This document shows, piece by piece, positions 35,633 to 44,852 of a DNA stretch of 64,000 nucleotides (position 1 is the first letter of the stretch; each line of letters opens with the position of its first letter). The DNA comes from Enteractinococcus fodinae (GTDB lineage: Bacteria; Actinomycetota; Actinomycetes; Actinomycetales; Micrococcaceae), in contig NZ_JAVDYJ010000001.1 in the NCBI RefSeq assembly GCF_031458395.1, positions 2,356,001-2,420,000 of the forward strand, read 5' to 3'. The position numbers and the translations under genes are program-made. The notes beneath the pieces were generated by a model. It was not told the DNA's origin. It ran no database searches and saw only the letters and a program-made list of their open reading frames with translations.

Positions 35633-36508
35633 ATGAACGATGTGAGCCTTCGACGGCTGGGCTACTTCGCCACCCTGGCACAAACGGAGCATTTCGGTCG
35701 TGCCGCCGAGGAGCTCCACATCTCCCAACCGGCGTTGAGCAGCGAGATCAAAAAACTGGAAGCGCAACTTGGCCTGACGCTGTTCACCCGCAGTCCCCGC
35801 ACTGCGCTGACGCGCGAGGGACGGCTGCTGCATCGTCGCGCTCAGCATTTGTTGGCGGCAGCAGATCGATTCAGCTTAGGGGCACAGGCGCTGGCCGAAG
35901 GCATCAGCGGCACCGTCACCATCGGGTGCGTGCAGACATTCTTTATGCGTGGCCTGCCACAAGCGGTCACTTCCATCGAACACCAGTGGCCACAGATCAA
36001 AATCCAGATTCTGGAAATGACCACGGCCGAGCAACTCGAACAGCTCGAGACCGGCGGCATCGATATCGCCTGCGGTCACAGTCGCCCCACCTCGGAGGAT
36101 CTCACCTCGCACAAAATCGCCAGCGACAGCTTCCGGCTGTGCACTCACCCAGGCAGTGAGGTCGAATCCCTGACAGACGCGGCCAACGAACCGTTTGTTA
36201 TTTTTCGCCGCGAAGCCTCCCCGCATTACTGGGAGCGGGTCATGTCGATCTGCCGGGCCGCGGATTTCACCCCGCGCATCAAACATCAGACCACCACCTG
36301 GAGTGCTGTCATCTCACTGGTCCGGCAAGGCTTAGGCGTCTCGATTGTTCCAGAAATCGTCGCCGAGAGCAGCACGGGCATCATCTCGCTGGAGCTTGAT
36401 GACCCCAACGCAACGTCGGCATCGTGGATGACGATGCGCGACACAGACGCGGTATCCACGCCCGGGCAGGTGTTCGATGAGCTGAAAAAACTGCTGACAG
36501 CGCATTGA
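35633..36508 (+). CDS. LysR-family transcriptional regulator
   Basis: 291 residues from ATG at 35633. The N-terminal winged helix is typical: LRRLGYFATLAQTEHFGRAAEELHISQPALSSEIKKLEAQLGLTLF (about 6-51), with a periplasmic-binding-type effector domain from about 88. It is divergent from the acyl-CoA dehydrogenase / CoA-transferase pair and very probably controls them in response to a pathway metabolite. Confidence 0.9.
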   Translation: MNDVSLRRLGYFATLAQTEHFGRAAEELHISQPALSSEIKKLEAQLGLTLFTRSPRTALTREGRLLHRRAQHLLAAADRFSLGAQALAEGISGTVTIGCVQTFFMRGLPQAVTSIEHQWPQIKIQILEMTTAEQLEQLETGGIDIACGHSRPTSEDLTSHKIASDSFRLCTHPGSEVESLTDAANEPFVIFRREASPHYWERVMSICRAADFTPRIKHQTTTWSAVISLVRQGLGVSIVPEIVAESSTGIISLELDDPNATSASWMTMRDTDAVSTPGQVFDELKKLLTAH

Positions 36509-37090
36509 TGGCACCTTGGCGGATTACCGCACTCGGCTGCACAGACGACGATCGCCTGGGTGTTTTTACCCAAGTTGCAGTCTCTGTTCGCATCATTAAC
36601 GAAGGCTGGCTATCTTCTCAGTTGTCGTGTTCACACCATTAGGCGGCAGCAGACTCCATCCTGAAGCGGATGACCCGCTCCCCTTCAGAACAGTAAGCGC
36701 CATGTGGACCGCATCGAGGCCCGGCGACGGATGCCCAACGGCTTCCACACAGGTGATAGTTCGTCACTCCCCTTTAGTAGCGGGCGCGATGAGCCTCGGC
36801 ATGCGGCCCATAATTGTGCAGCCTAGATTCATGCGCCGTTCGACGCGTGCGTGGCGGAAGTATCATCACCGGAAGGATAGACTCAGTCCGGCCTGTTGAT
36901 ATAAAGGCTCATATTGCTCCGCCCAGAGTTTCCTTGAGACCGTCGTATGGCAACGTCTAGCAAATGCAGCCCTAAATTCACATCCACCTGCACCTGATGC
37001 ATGCGCCTGAAGGTGATGCTACCTCTGCAAACTTTTCAGCTCTAAGGGTACACTAGGTGTAATATCTCTGCTCACACGGAGGGTTCTGCT
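36509..37090. other. Intergenic stretch without recognised gene
   Basis: No coding frame with recognisable content on either strand. The last 60 bases contain a GGAGGG Shine-Dalgarno for the following gene. Confidence 0.45.
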
Positions 37091-38269
37091 ATGGGAGTCT
37101 TGGCTTTTTGGTGGCCTTTTGCTATCCCCTTAATTACTGTTCTACTGGCATGGAAGCCGTACAAAGTAAACAGACACAAACTCATCAGAAAAAAGAAGCG
37201 AGAAAGATTTCGTCGAACTCGTAAAATACTCAAAACAGACTACGATCGCCTTGTCCAGAAAGGGCTAAGATATTACTCCGATTACCGCTTGAAGGATTTC
37301 AAACTTCTCGGTAGAGCAGGGTGGATATTCAATAAACCTCGCGAGATCGGGTCGATAGAGATTGAGTTCAAGGAAGCCCACAACCCCCAGGAATACCAGA
37401 AAGCGATACGAAGAATGTGTTCTTTCTGGCCTCCAGGCAAAGGAGGAATAACATTACAAAGATACAGTGAGGCTATCAGCGAGTACGACCAACCGACCTT
37501 GTGGTCCGAGGGGACTGACACCTACCGCCTTGTGGAGGTAGAGTTACGCGACGAGCAACTTAAGCTTTCGTATGAATTGGGCAAATACCATGATGCTACT
37601 GACACTCAAGAAGCTTTTGGATTTGTTTCGGGAGCAGGCGCAAGTTTAGATAGGTATCTACCCAGAGATCCTTTCGATTTCCGAGCACGTTGCGCCTCGA
37701 CAGCAATCTGCACTCTTACCCTCATCGACAGTGACCCACCGCAATTCATCTATCACTGTAGGAGCTCTACTGCTGTTCACCAGGGTGTGGGTCAATTCCA
37801 CATCGTACCCGCAGGTGAGTTTGAACCCGCGGTTGTGGATCCTAGAGTCAATACAGACTTTGACTTTTGGATTAACATACAGCGGGAATACGCCGAAGAA
37901 TTTCTTAACCTTCCAGATGGCCTGAATGAGCCACTGCTAGACAGGCCTGATCAAGATCATCCATCCTTAAGGTTACTTGCGGAGCTTCAAGGATCCGGAG
38001 ATTTGACCTTATGGGAATATGGTTTGGGTTTAAACCCAGTCTCCTTGAAGCCCGAAATCTTGGTCATCGCTGTCCTTTCCCCGCTTGCTGGAAAGAGGAT
38101 CTTAGGAGACCAGTTACTCGATCATGAAGGAACTAAAAGGATTCGCGATTTCGATTATGAAGAGCTTTTACACCTTATTGAGTCACCCAAAACTAACCCA
38201 GCGGCACATGCTTTATTCAAACTCGCATGGCGCGACCGCCATCGGCTCCTGAGTAATGCACCCCAATAG
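37091..38269 (+). CDS. Unrecognised membrane-tethered protein
   Basis: 392 residues, ATG after CACGGAGGGTTC. One N-terminal hydrophobic segment (VLAFWWPFAIPLITVLLAW, about 3-21) is followed by a strongly basic stretch (NRHKLIRKKKRERFRRTRK), so the bulk is cytoplasmic. The soluble domain has well-defined blocks (YLPRDPFDFRARCASTAICTLTLIDSDPP and QGVGQFHIVPAGEFEP) reminiscent of NUDIX-like or nucleotide-processing regulators, though I cannot place it in a family. AT-rich, single gene, flanked by non-coding stretches; probably acquired. Confidence 0.7.
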   Translation: MGVLAFWWPFAIPLITVLLAWKPYKVNRHKLIRKKKRERFRRTRKILKTDYDRLVQKGLRYYSDYRLKDFKLLGRAGWIFNKPREIGSIEIEFKEAHNPQEYQKAIRRMCSFWPPGKGGITLQRYSEAISEYDQPTLWSEGTDTYRLVEVELRDEQLKLSYELGKYHDATDTQEAFGFVSGAGASLDRYLPRDPFDFRARCASTAICTLTLIDSDPPQFIYHCRSSTAVHQGVGQFHIVPAGEFEPAVVDPRVNTDFDFWINIQREYAEEFLNLPDGLNEPLLDRPDQDHPSLRLLAELQGSGDLTLWEYGLGLNPVSLKPEILVIAVLSPLAGKRILGDQLLDHEGTKRIRDFDYEELLHLIESPKTNPAAHALFKLAWRDRHRLLSNAPQ

Positions 38270-38707
38270 TTTCGGTGCTCGTTTGGGCTTGAAATACTGC
38301 AAGAGCGGACTGATGACGGCTTTAGAGTCGGCGCCTGCGCCCCGGATAGTACGTTGGGCAAGGGTACCCCTACCGCCGACAATCTTTGGCCCCTCCGAGT
38401 GAGCAAGAGATACTTCGGCTACAACTCGAAACACCCTGATCAAGCATTGCTAGCTGGATATCACTGCGCGATCAATCTGAAATCGGGGAACAACCCCTAT
38501 CAAAGTGAGAATCCAGGTTGTCTAGCCGCTTATTATCATTTGTGGTGGCCAGACTCAACAACGAGTTAGACTTCTGGCTATGTCATGACTTTCGCGACGA
38601 TGCTTTCTTACAATCTGGAAAGCGGCTAGTCCCATCAGTAACAGCCCACAACGAATAGCCCAAGCACAAACGAAGGACTACCTTTACCCCTCTTGATTGC
38701 TCGATGA
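38270..38707. other. Intergenic stretch without recognised gene
   Basis: About 440 bases with only short shadow frames. A minus-strand frame at 38213-38443 overlaps the end of the preceding gene and shows no family motif. Nothing further recognised. Confidence 0.4.
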
Positions 38708-39883
38708 TTAGGTCTTCGCCGAGGCGACTGTCACTAGGACGAGGAGTCCCGCCATGGTCATGCCCATCAACGTGTAGCTCCCGAAAGCAGCGGCAAGTGC
38801 TGGCCCGGTGACGGGCGCCAGTGCACTCAGCGCGGTGATGGGGGCGTTGAGTGTTGCGTTGATCTGTGCGAAGTTCTTGGTACCCCAGCGGTCGGAGGCG
38901 GCGGTGGCTTGCAACAGGGTATGGCAGCCTCGTGCAGCACCCGCACACACGGCCAACGAGATAATCAGCCACGCGGGTTCGGGTACGACGGCGAGCGCAG
39001 CCAGACTGATCGCACCCGCACCATAGATGAGTATGGTCCGTTGCCGTGGTGTGGTCTTGCGGGATAACGTGCCATATCCGAGTCGGCCGACCACTTGGCC
39101 GGCTCCCAGCAGTCCGAGTGCAATGGCGGCGGTCGAATAGGCCATGCCGCGTTCCATAACCAAGGGCACGATGTTGATAGTCACGGCGAATAAGGCGAAG
39201 GCTGCCAACGACATGACTGTGGTCAGGAGGATAAATCTCGGCGATCGAGTAATCGCCCGGACAGCGCTGGTGTTCTCAACCCGGTCCTGGGGACTGGCCT
39301 TTGCATCAGGTGCATCAGACCACTGGCCGTTCAAGAACACCATGTGCAACGGCACCGTGATGACGCCGAGGATGATCGCCATGATGACGTAGCTGGTGCG
39401 CCATCCGAATTGTTCGATCAAGTACGCGACGATGGGTGCGAAGATGGTCGAGGCGAGGCCGCCGACCAGGGCCAGGATGGTTAACGGACTGACGCGTTGG
39501 GGTCCGTACCATCGGGTGATCACTGCAAAAGCCGGTGGATATAGCACCGCTGATTGGGCCAAGCCTGCTACCAACCAGGCGACATAGAACCAGAAGACGT
39601 TGGGCGACCAGGCCACCAACAATAAGGCGAGCACCCCGGCTAGGCTGCCACCGGTCATCAATCGACGAGGACCGGTGGCATCAAGCAGTTTCCCAACCCG
39701 TAGCCCTGCCACGGCAGACACGAGCAATCCGATGGTCAGTGCCGCGGTGATGGTGGTGTGGCTCCAGCCGGTGTCGTCGGCGATGCGTGGCACGGCAACC
39801 GGCAGCGAGTAGTACAGCAGTCCCCAACTGGCGACCTGGGCGATGCACAGTGCTGCGAGGCCGCCGCGAGGACGGTCGGTCAT
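38708..39883 (-). CDS. MFS transporter
   Basis: 391 residues with about twelve hydrophobic segments from residue 10 (ALCIAQVASWGLLYYSLPVAVPRI). The loop between segments 2 and 3 (GLRVGKLLDATGPRRLMTGGSLAG, about 60-83) is the MFS motif A region. FARYGPQRVSPLTILALVGGLAST-type features recall the oxalate/monocarboxylate-like MFS group. Substrate not predictable. The gene begins 1 nt after a 3' gene remnant at 39885-40125, suggesting that it was once second in an operon. Confidence 0.87.
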   Translation of the reverse strand: MTDRPRGGLAALCIAQVASWGLLYYSLPVAVPRIADDTGWSHTTITAALTIGLLVSAVAGLRVGKLLDATGPRRLMTGGSLAGVLALLLVAWSPNVFWFYVAWLVAGLAQSAVLYPPAFAVITRWYGPQRVSPLTILALVGGLASTIFAPIVAYLIEQFGWRTSYVIMAIILGVITVPLHMVFLNGQWSDAPDAKASPQDRVENTSAVRAITRSPRFILLTTVMSLAAFALFAVTINIVPLVMERGMAYSTAAIALGLLGAGQVVGRLGYGTLSRKTTPRQRTILIYGAGAISLAALAVVPEPAWLIISLAVCAGAARGCHTLLQATAASDRWGTKNFAQINATLNAPITALSALAPVTGPALAAAFGSYTLMGMTMAGLLVLVTVASAKT

Positions 39884-39884
39884 A

Positions 39885-40125
39885 CTAGTCCCCCAGCACC
39901 AGGTCGATCAGTTCGGCCGCCAGTTGTTCAGAACTTGCGACCACCCCTGACCAGCGGCGGGTCAGGTCAATGTCGAATTCGATCGGACGGTCGTGCACGT
40001 CTCGGATCACTCCGCCGGAGGCCGGGTCCCTGTAGGTTCGCTGGCCGTTTCGCCACACTGGTTTACCGACGTAGGTGCGGTTGAGGACCCTGTCCAGCGA
40101 GACGGGGCGTGCTGCGGTGATTGCG
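39885..40125 (-). pseudogene. 3' remnant of an unrecognised gene
   Basis: An open frame without a start encodes about 75 residues (SLDRVLNRTYVGKPVWRNG, RDVHDRPIEFDIDLTRRW, ASSEQLAAELIDLVLGD) and stops with TAG one base before the MFS ATG. Good codon use and absence of a start point to the tail of a truncated gene. Family not recognised. Confidence 0.5.
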
Positions 40126-40407
40126 GTTTGTCACGGAAGTACTCCCAGGTCATTGTGTAGGGCACCTCTGCATGTATAGACAGCTACGGTGAATTTGCTG
40201 GCTCAGCTAAGTGAACAGCCAGGGAAGTGCCAGCGAAAATCCGGGAGCAGAGGTCTTCCATAACAATGAGGAGGAAGACCTCCAATTGCTGGCGGAGATA
40301 TGGGCTTCAACCGCCTCAGTGCAATCATAAAGGGCATACCGGACGCCACTCTTGGAAAGGCAGATGGGGAACTCTCATGCGCTCTCCCAAGTTTGTTCAT
40401 CGGCGGA

Positions 40408-41019
40408 TCAGCAGCGAAAGGCCACGTCGTAGAAAGCTTTGAACATCGCAGCGTTTTCGTACACCACTCGCCAGACAGTCCCGGCTAAGTCGTAGTCTCG
40501 ATGCGAGTACACGACGTTCACATCGACCTGCTTCCCCAGGCAGCGATCAAAGATAAACCGCGTCCGAAACGTATGGTGTTGATTGGTCACCACGGTCAAG
40601 GAATTCCAAGACTCGCTGCGAACGATCTCAGCCACTGCCTCAGCTTCACCGGCGGTGGCATCTGCCGGCCGAAAACACACAACGTGTTCCTGCTCGCAAT
40701 GCTGTTCCAGCGGCACAGGCTCACCGGTCCCGTTCAGAGGAATCTGTGGGGTGTCATGATCGAAATAGGAAATCGCCAGGGTATCCGCTACCCCATCGGC
40801 CACCAGCTGCTGAGCCATCGGGAGGCGATGAGACTGCGGAGCCAAGCTCACCACGGCATCGACACGTTTATCGAGCTCCCCCTGGGATGGCGCCACGATG
40901 TTCACGGTTGTGTAAACGAACCATCCGGCCGCCAGCACAGCGGCCGCACCGATGGCCACCTTCAGCCCGCGCCGTCTTGGCTTCACAGATCGGTTCGCTC
41001 CTGCAGCGGTCGAGCTCAT
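40408..41019 (-). CDS. YdcF/SanA-like membrane protein (DUF218)
   Basis: 203 residues from ATG at 41019 (MSSTAAGANRS); ATG at 41055 would add 12. A basic segment precedes one membrane helix (LKVAIGAAAVLAAGWFVYTTVNIV). The extracellular domain contains VDAVVSLAPQSHRLPMAQQLVADGVADTLAISY, a TAGEAEAVAEIV block and VVTNQHHTFRTRFIFDRCLG, the DUF218 pattern of SanA/ElyC proteins linked to envelope integrity. Tail copies of this gene lie at 21586-21699 and 28488-28553. Confidence 0.8.
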   Translation of the reverse strand: MSSTAAGANRSVKPRRRGLKVAIGAAAVLAAGWFVYTTVNIVAPSQGELDKRVDAVVSLAPQSHRLPMAQQLVADGVADTLAISYFDHDTPQIPLNGTGEPVPLEQHCEQEHVVCFRPADATAGEAEAVAEIVRSESWNSLTVVTNQHHTFRTRFIFDRCLGKQVDVNVVYSHRDYDLAGTVWRVVYENAAMFKAFYDVAFRC

Positions 41020-41102
41020 AGTGTCACATCTTTTCACGCGTCGATTGGCCAGCATCTGTCATAATACTCGCGACACAGGCTCCAGCATCATAGGCCACCT
41101 TC

Positions 41103-41160
41103 CCATTGGAGTGGCAGCACTGTCCGTGCCAAGCTCGAGGTCATATCCCGACGAGCAGCC
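41103..41160. repeat. Upstream region of the YdcF-like gene, shared with 22851-22905
   Basis: Similar to the sequence before the ion channel gene (GGAGTG, CCGTGCCA and GCTCGA blocks in the same order and spacing). It probably marks a duplicated or rearranged divergent promoter region. Confidence 0.5.
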
Positions 41161-41169
41161 AAACAGCAA

Positions 41170-41207
41170 GGCCCGAGGCAGACATGAAAACATGTCAGCC
41201 TCGGGCC
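41170..41207 (-). terminator. Strong hairpin terminator of the lipoprotein gene
   Basis: A 17-position stem (GGCCCGAGGC, one A-A mismatch, GACATG) with an AAAA loop lies 17 nt past the lipoprotein stop. On the minus strand a short TTGCTGTTT tail follows. It could also serve the opposite strand. Confidence 0.7.
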
Positions 41208-41223
41208 GTACTGTTGCGTGAGC

Positions 41224-41643
41224 TTATTCGGCTGCGAACCGTTCCACTCGGAGGACACAGTCAATGTCCTCTTGAGCCAGGTCCATCTGCGATTCCCATT
41301 CGGCTGAGTCGCCACCGGCGACGTCTGCAACGTCAACCTGGACCAGACCGACGGTGTCACCCTCGGTCATGGCCGATACGTACAACAGGTAGTCGTGGGT
41401 CTCCGATTCTGGGTTCGTCACGGTGCCGGCAACGTCGAGGCTATCGCCGCCTGCAGCACAGGTGTCGATTTCGGCGTCTTCGGCGGCACCGACGTAGTCC
41501 TCAACGGAACCCGGCTGGTCAGCGATCTCGATGACCTTCTGGTTTGCGGCATCCGGTGACTGTGCGTCATCATCAGCCGACCCGCAGGCCGTCAGCGCTA
41601 GGGCTGCCACAGCCAGGGTAATCATGCCACGTTGGGCTTTCAT
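41224..41643 (-). CDS. Small secreted lipoprotein, unknown function
   Basis: 139 residues. The true start is the ATG at 41643 after AAAGGAAACC; the longer upstream frame is out-of-frame debris of the DUF11 gene. The signal is MKAQRGMITLAVAALALTACG with lipobox Cys at 21. The rest is acidic with a beta-type C-terminal domain (HDYLLYVSAMTEGDTVGLVQVDVADVAGG), the outline of FxLYD-like lipoproteins. Its ATG overlaps the stop of the DUF11 anchor frame (ATGA), indicating a former operon. Confidence 0.8.
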   Translation of the reverse strand: MKAQRGMITLAVAALALTACGSADDDAQSPDAANQKVIEIADQPGSVEDYVGAAEDAEIDTCAAGGDSLDVAGTVTNPESETHDYLLYVSAMTEGDTVGLVQVDVADVAGGDSAEWESQMDLAQEDIDCVLRVERFAAE

Positions 41644-43316
41644 ACGGTTTCCTTTCGACTCCGAGCACGGAGCAATACGATACCCAACACGAGCAAGGCC
41701 AGCGCGATACCGACTGCTGTCAGGATGGATGCACCTGTGACAGCCAGACCGGTGAAGCTCACCTTGGCCTTCCAGCTCGTCGACCAGCTCAACATCGGTC
41801 AGCGTGACGTTGCCGTTATTGGTCCCGGTGAGGTGATAGGTGATGGTGTCGCCTACTTCGCCTTCACCAGGATGTTCGGCGGTCTTGGCCAAGTCGAGAT
41901 CGCGTTGGGCGGCAACTCGGTGACCACGGTCGACTGATCCCTCACCGGATCGTGCGGTGTCGGGGTGGCCGGGTCCTCCGGGTTGTATGACGGTGGCGGT
42001 GTCCCGGTGACGGTCGCAGTATTTTCTACTAGACCGTCATCGATGTGGCCCTGAGCCAACACCAGGGTCGCGGTGGCCTGAACCGATTCACCCGGCGCCA
42101 ACACTGACCTCTCGCCCGGCCAGTCAAAGGTCAGGTCCGACAGTCCAGTCAGCGGGTCGGTCAGCGACACATCGGTCAGGGTTACGTTGCCGGTGTTGGT
42201 GGCAACAAACCCGTACTCGACTTCGTCACCGGCAACCGCCTCCGCGGTCAGGTCACTGGTCTTGACCAGGTCAATGCCCGGGTTCGGTGGCAGCGGCGTG
42301 TCCTCGTGCACCGGTGGGGTACCAATCGGATCTGACGGGACCGGGTTGTCCGGATCGTCAGGATCAATCGATGGCGGTGGCGTACCACCCGCAGTCGCCG
42401 TGTTATGCACGACGCCAGCGTCAATATCCGCCTGGGTCAACGCATAGGTTGCGGTAGCGGTCACGGTTTCACCTGGTGCCAGCACCCCGGTGTCACCAGG
42501 CCAGTCATAGGACAGGCTGGACAGCCCCGGCAGTGGATCGGCAATCGAAACATCCGTGAGCGTCACGTTGCCGGTGTTGGTGGCAGCAAATGCGTACTCA
42601 ATGGTCTCACCGACAACAGCGTCAGCGGTGAAACTACTGGTCTTGTCAACGATCAGTCCCGGTGCCGGTGGCAGGTGGATGATTTCCTCTGCCGGTGGTG
42701 GCAGCTCAACATCGGGGCTACCCGGTGGTGGTGTGCCATCAACGGTGGCGATGTTGTGCACGAATCCACGGTCCACATCGGCCTGGGTCACGGTGTACTG
42801 CGCGGTGGCAGTCACGGACTGTCCCGGTTGCAGCACTCCCCGATCGGCTGGCCAGTCGTAGGACAGCTCGCCCAAACCTTCCAGTTCGTCAGTAATGCTG
42901 ACGTCGGTGATGGTCACGTTGCCGGTATTGGTGGCAACGAACTCATGGGTCACGGTCTGACCGGCCACGGCGTCGTCGATACCATCACTGGTCTTGGTCA
43001 GCTGCAGTGCTGGACCGCCCGGTACGACAACGGTTTCCGGATCCTCATCTTCAACCGGATCAGCGGGCTCGCCCGGATCATCCGGATTTTCTGGATCCTT
43101 GATGTTTGGTGGGGTGCCATCGGCCTCAACCAGGTTGACGACCGAGCCGGCGTTCACATCAGCTTGGGTCAGTTCGTAGGTGGCGGTGGCTACAACCTCT
43201 TGCCCTGGCGCAAGCACGTGGTCCTCGCCTGGCCAGTCACCGAACTCGATGTCGGATAGGCCAGGTAGTGGATCGTCGACGCCAACCTCGGTCAGGGTCC
43301 GCGGTTGTCCCAGCAT
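41640..43316 (-). pseudogene. DUF11-repeat, sortase-anchored surface protein, 5'-truncated and frameshifted
   Basis: The frame 41853-43316 holds at least four DUF11-like repeats of about 110 residues, each with [23 protein letters not shown] and VLAPGxxVxATAxYxLTQADxDxGxVxNxAT. After a shift near 41895 another frame continues with [21 protein letters not shown]. After a second shift near 41780 a third frame gives FTGLAVTG, a hydrophobic helix and RARSRKETV, a C-terminal LAxTG-type sorting signal ending at 41640. The 5' end breaks off in mid-repeat at about 43300, with no signal peptide. Originally a large wall-anchored adhesin-like protein; now inactive. Confidence 0.8.
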
Positions 43317-43619
43317 ATGCCTGCAGAACAGACACCAGCAGCCAAAAGCCTACCGAGGAGACGACCAAGCCTGGGCTAGCAAAGAAGTCGACGTAGAAAG
43401 TAAGGCTCAGCATACGAGCACGTGAGCAAATACGCAGGTATCCACGAGCAGCGCGGCCAGACGGCACCAGGGGCCAGCCCAATACCGGAGCCTGTTTCTC
43501 CTGGCTGTAGATCCAACCGAAAATCCCGAAAGACGTCAATGCGTAACCGCTGGTGGCCCCGACCGTTACGGCTCGGTGGTGCCCCAGCGGCTATTCTTGT
43601 ATTCGCTCTTCAAAGCAGG
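43317..43619. other. Junction stretch between two broken surface-protein genes
   Basis: No recognised gene. A minus frame has a hydrophobic stretch ([19 protein letters not shown]) next to the DUF11 truncation point, possibly foreign debris. Probably rearrangement scar. Confidence 0.35.
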
Positions 43620-44852
43620 TTAGTTCATTGCACTACGACGCCGTGAGATCTGCCAAGCAGAAAGGCCGAAAGCAATACTGAGCAGCCCACCAAGGACCAG
43701 CAATACGGTGCCGTTGGCCCCGGTATTGGCAAGGAAACCCTCGGCGTTTTCGACGTCCGTTGCTGAGCCGGCTGTTGCCTCATCGTCTAAGGGACCATCA
43801 CCATCGTGTGCCCCACCGGGGGTGTCGGTGCCGCTAACAGGATCAGCACCATCAGAGGCGTCATCCCCCTTGGTGGTGTCCTCGCCCTCGACGTTTTGCT
43901 CGGTATCGTCACTGTCACCGTTCTGGTCATCGCCGTTCTGGTCCCCTTCGGTCGAGTCGGCGGCGGCTTCGGTAACGGTCACAGCACGAGTGGCGGTGGC
44001 CTGGTTGCCGGTGGAGTCTTCGACCAGGTAGGTCACCACATAGACACCCGGGGTGGTGGTGTCGAGGTCGGTCATCACCTGCACTGCCGCAGTAAGGTCT
44101 CCGTCAGCGTTATCCGTGGCGGAAACACCGGCCATCGGGTCAAACGCATCACCTGCAGCAATGGTCGCGGCCTCTGGCACGGTCAGCTCGGGAGCCACGT
44201 CATCGGTGCCAGCGGTGGTTGCGGTGAACACACCCATTTGCTGGGCTTCACCGGTCGGCAGGTCCTCGCCGGATTCGGCATCGCGGCTGACCGCATACCA
44301 GGCGTAGGTCTCGCCTTCAGTCAGCCCGGACCATTCAACCGAGGCGGGCCAACCAGACCGTGCGGTGGCTTCTCCAATGACGTCATCGGTCGGGGTTGTG
44401 ACCATGACCGACTCGGTACTAAAGGACGTTTTGCGGGTCTCGAGCTGGATTGGCAGCCGGGTATCGTCTTCGGTGCCGTTATAGCGCTGCCGATCGTCGT
44501 ATTCGGTGGCCCCGAAGTTGTCTAGCAGTGGAGAGTAGGTGTCCACGGCCAGCTCGGAGTTGTCGACATCGATTTGCAGCATCCGGAAGAAGCTTGACCC
44601 AAAGCGCAGCATGTCATCCGGGTTGCGGTTATCAATACCGGTCAACCCGGGTTCTTCGGCCGAGACTTCATAGAACTGGTAGTCGACCAATAGCTCGACA
44701 ATGTGGTTGCCTTCGGTGCCGACATCTTGGCGCACCTCAATATCCACCCCGTGCTCGTGACCGGATAACACCAAAAACACGTTGTCGTGTTGCTGCAGCA
44801 CGCCTTGGTCGACTCGTGAACCGGTCGTGCGAGAAGGCTGCACCGCGACCAT
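43620..44852 (-). pseudogene. C-terminal part of the split LamG-metallophosphoesterase surface protein
   Basis: This frame continues the gene at 44737-46941 after a frameshift near 44885. It carries the last phosphoesterase motif LSGHEHG (GHxH), then a beta domain with a fibronectin-like look (WYAVSRDAESGEDLPTG). An Ig-like domain follows (APELTVPEAATIAAGDAFDPMAGVSATDNADGD). A long Asp/Gly/Thr-rich linker then leads to FLANTG, a membrane helix and RRRSAMN, an LPxTG-like wall sorting signal. Internal Met starts in this frame are unlikely to be used. Confidence 0.75.

Noticed and set aside
42405-43259. A 284-codon plus-strand frame opposite the DUF11 repeats
   Set aside because: Its regular Gly/Val pattern is the mirror of the repeats on the other strand.
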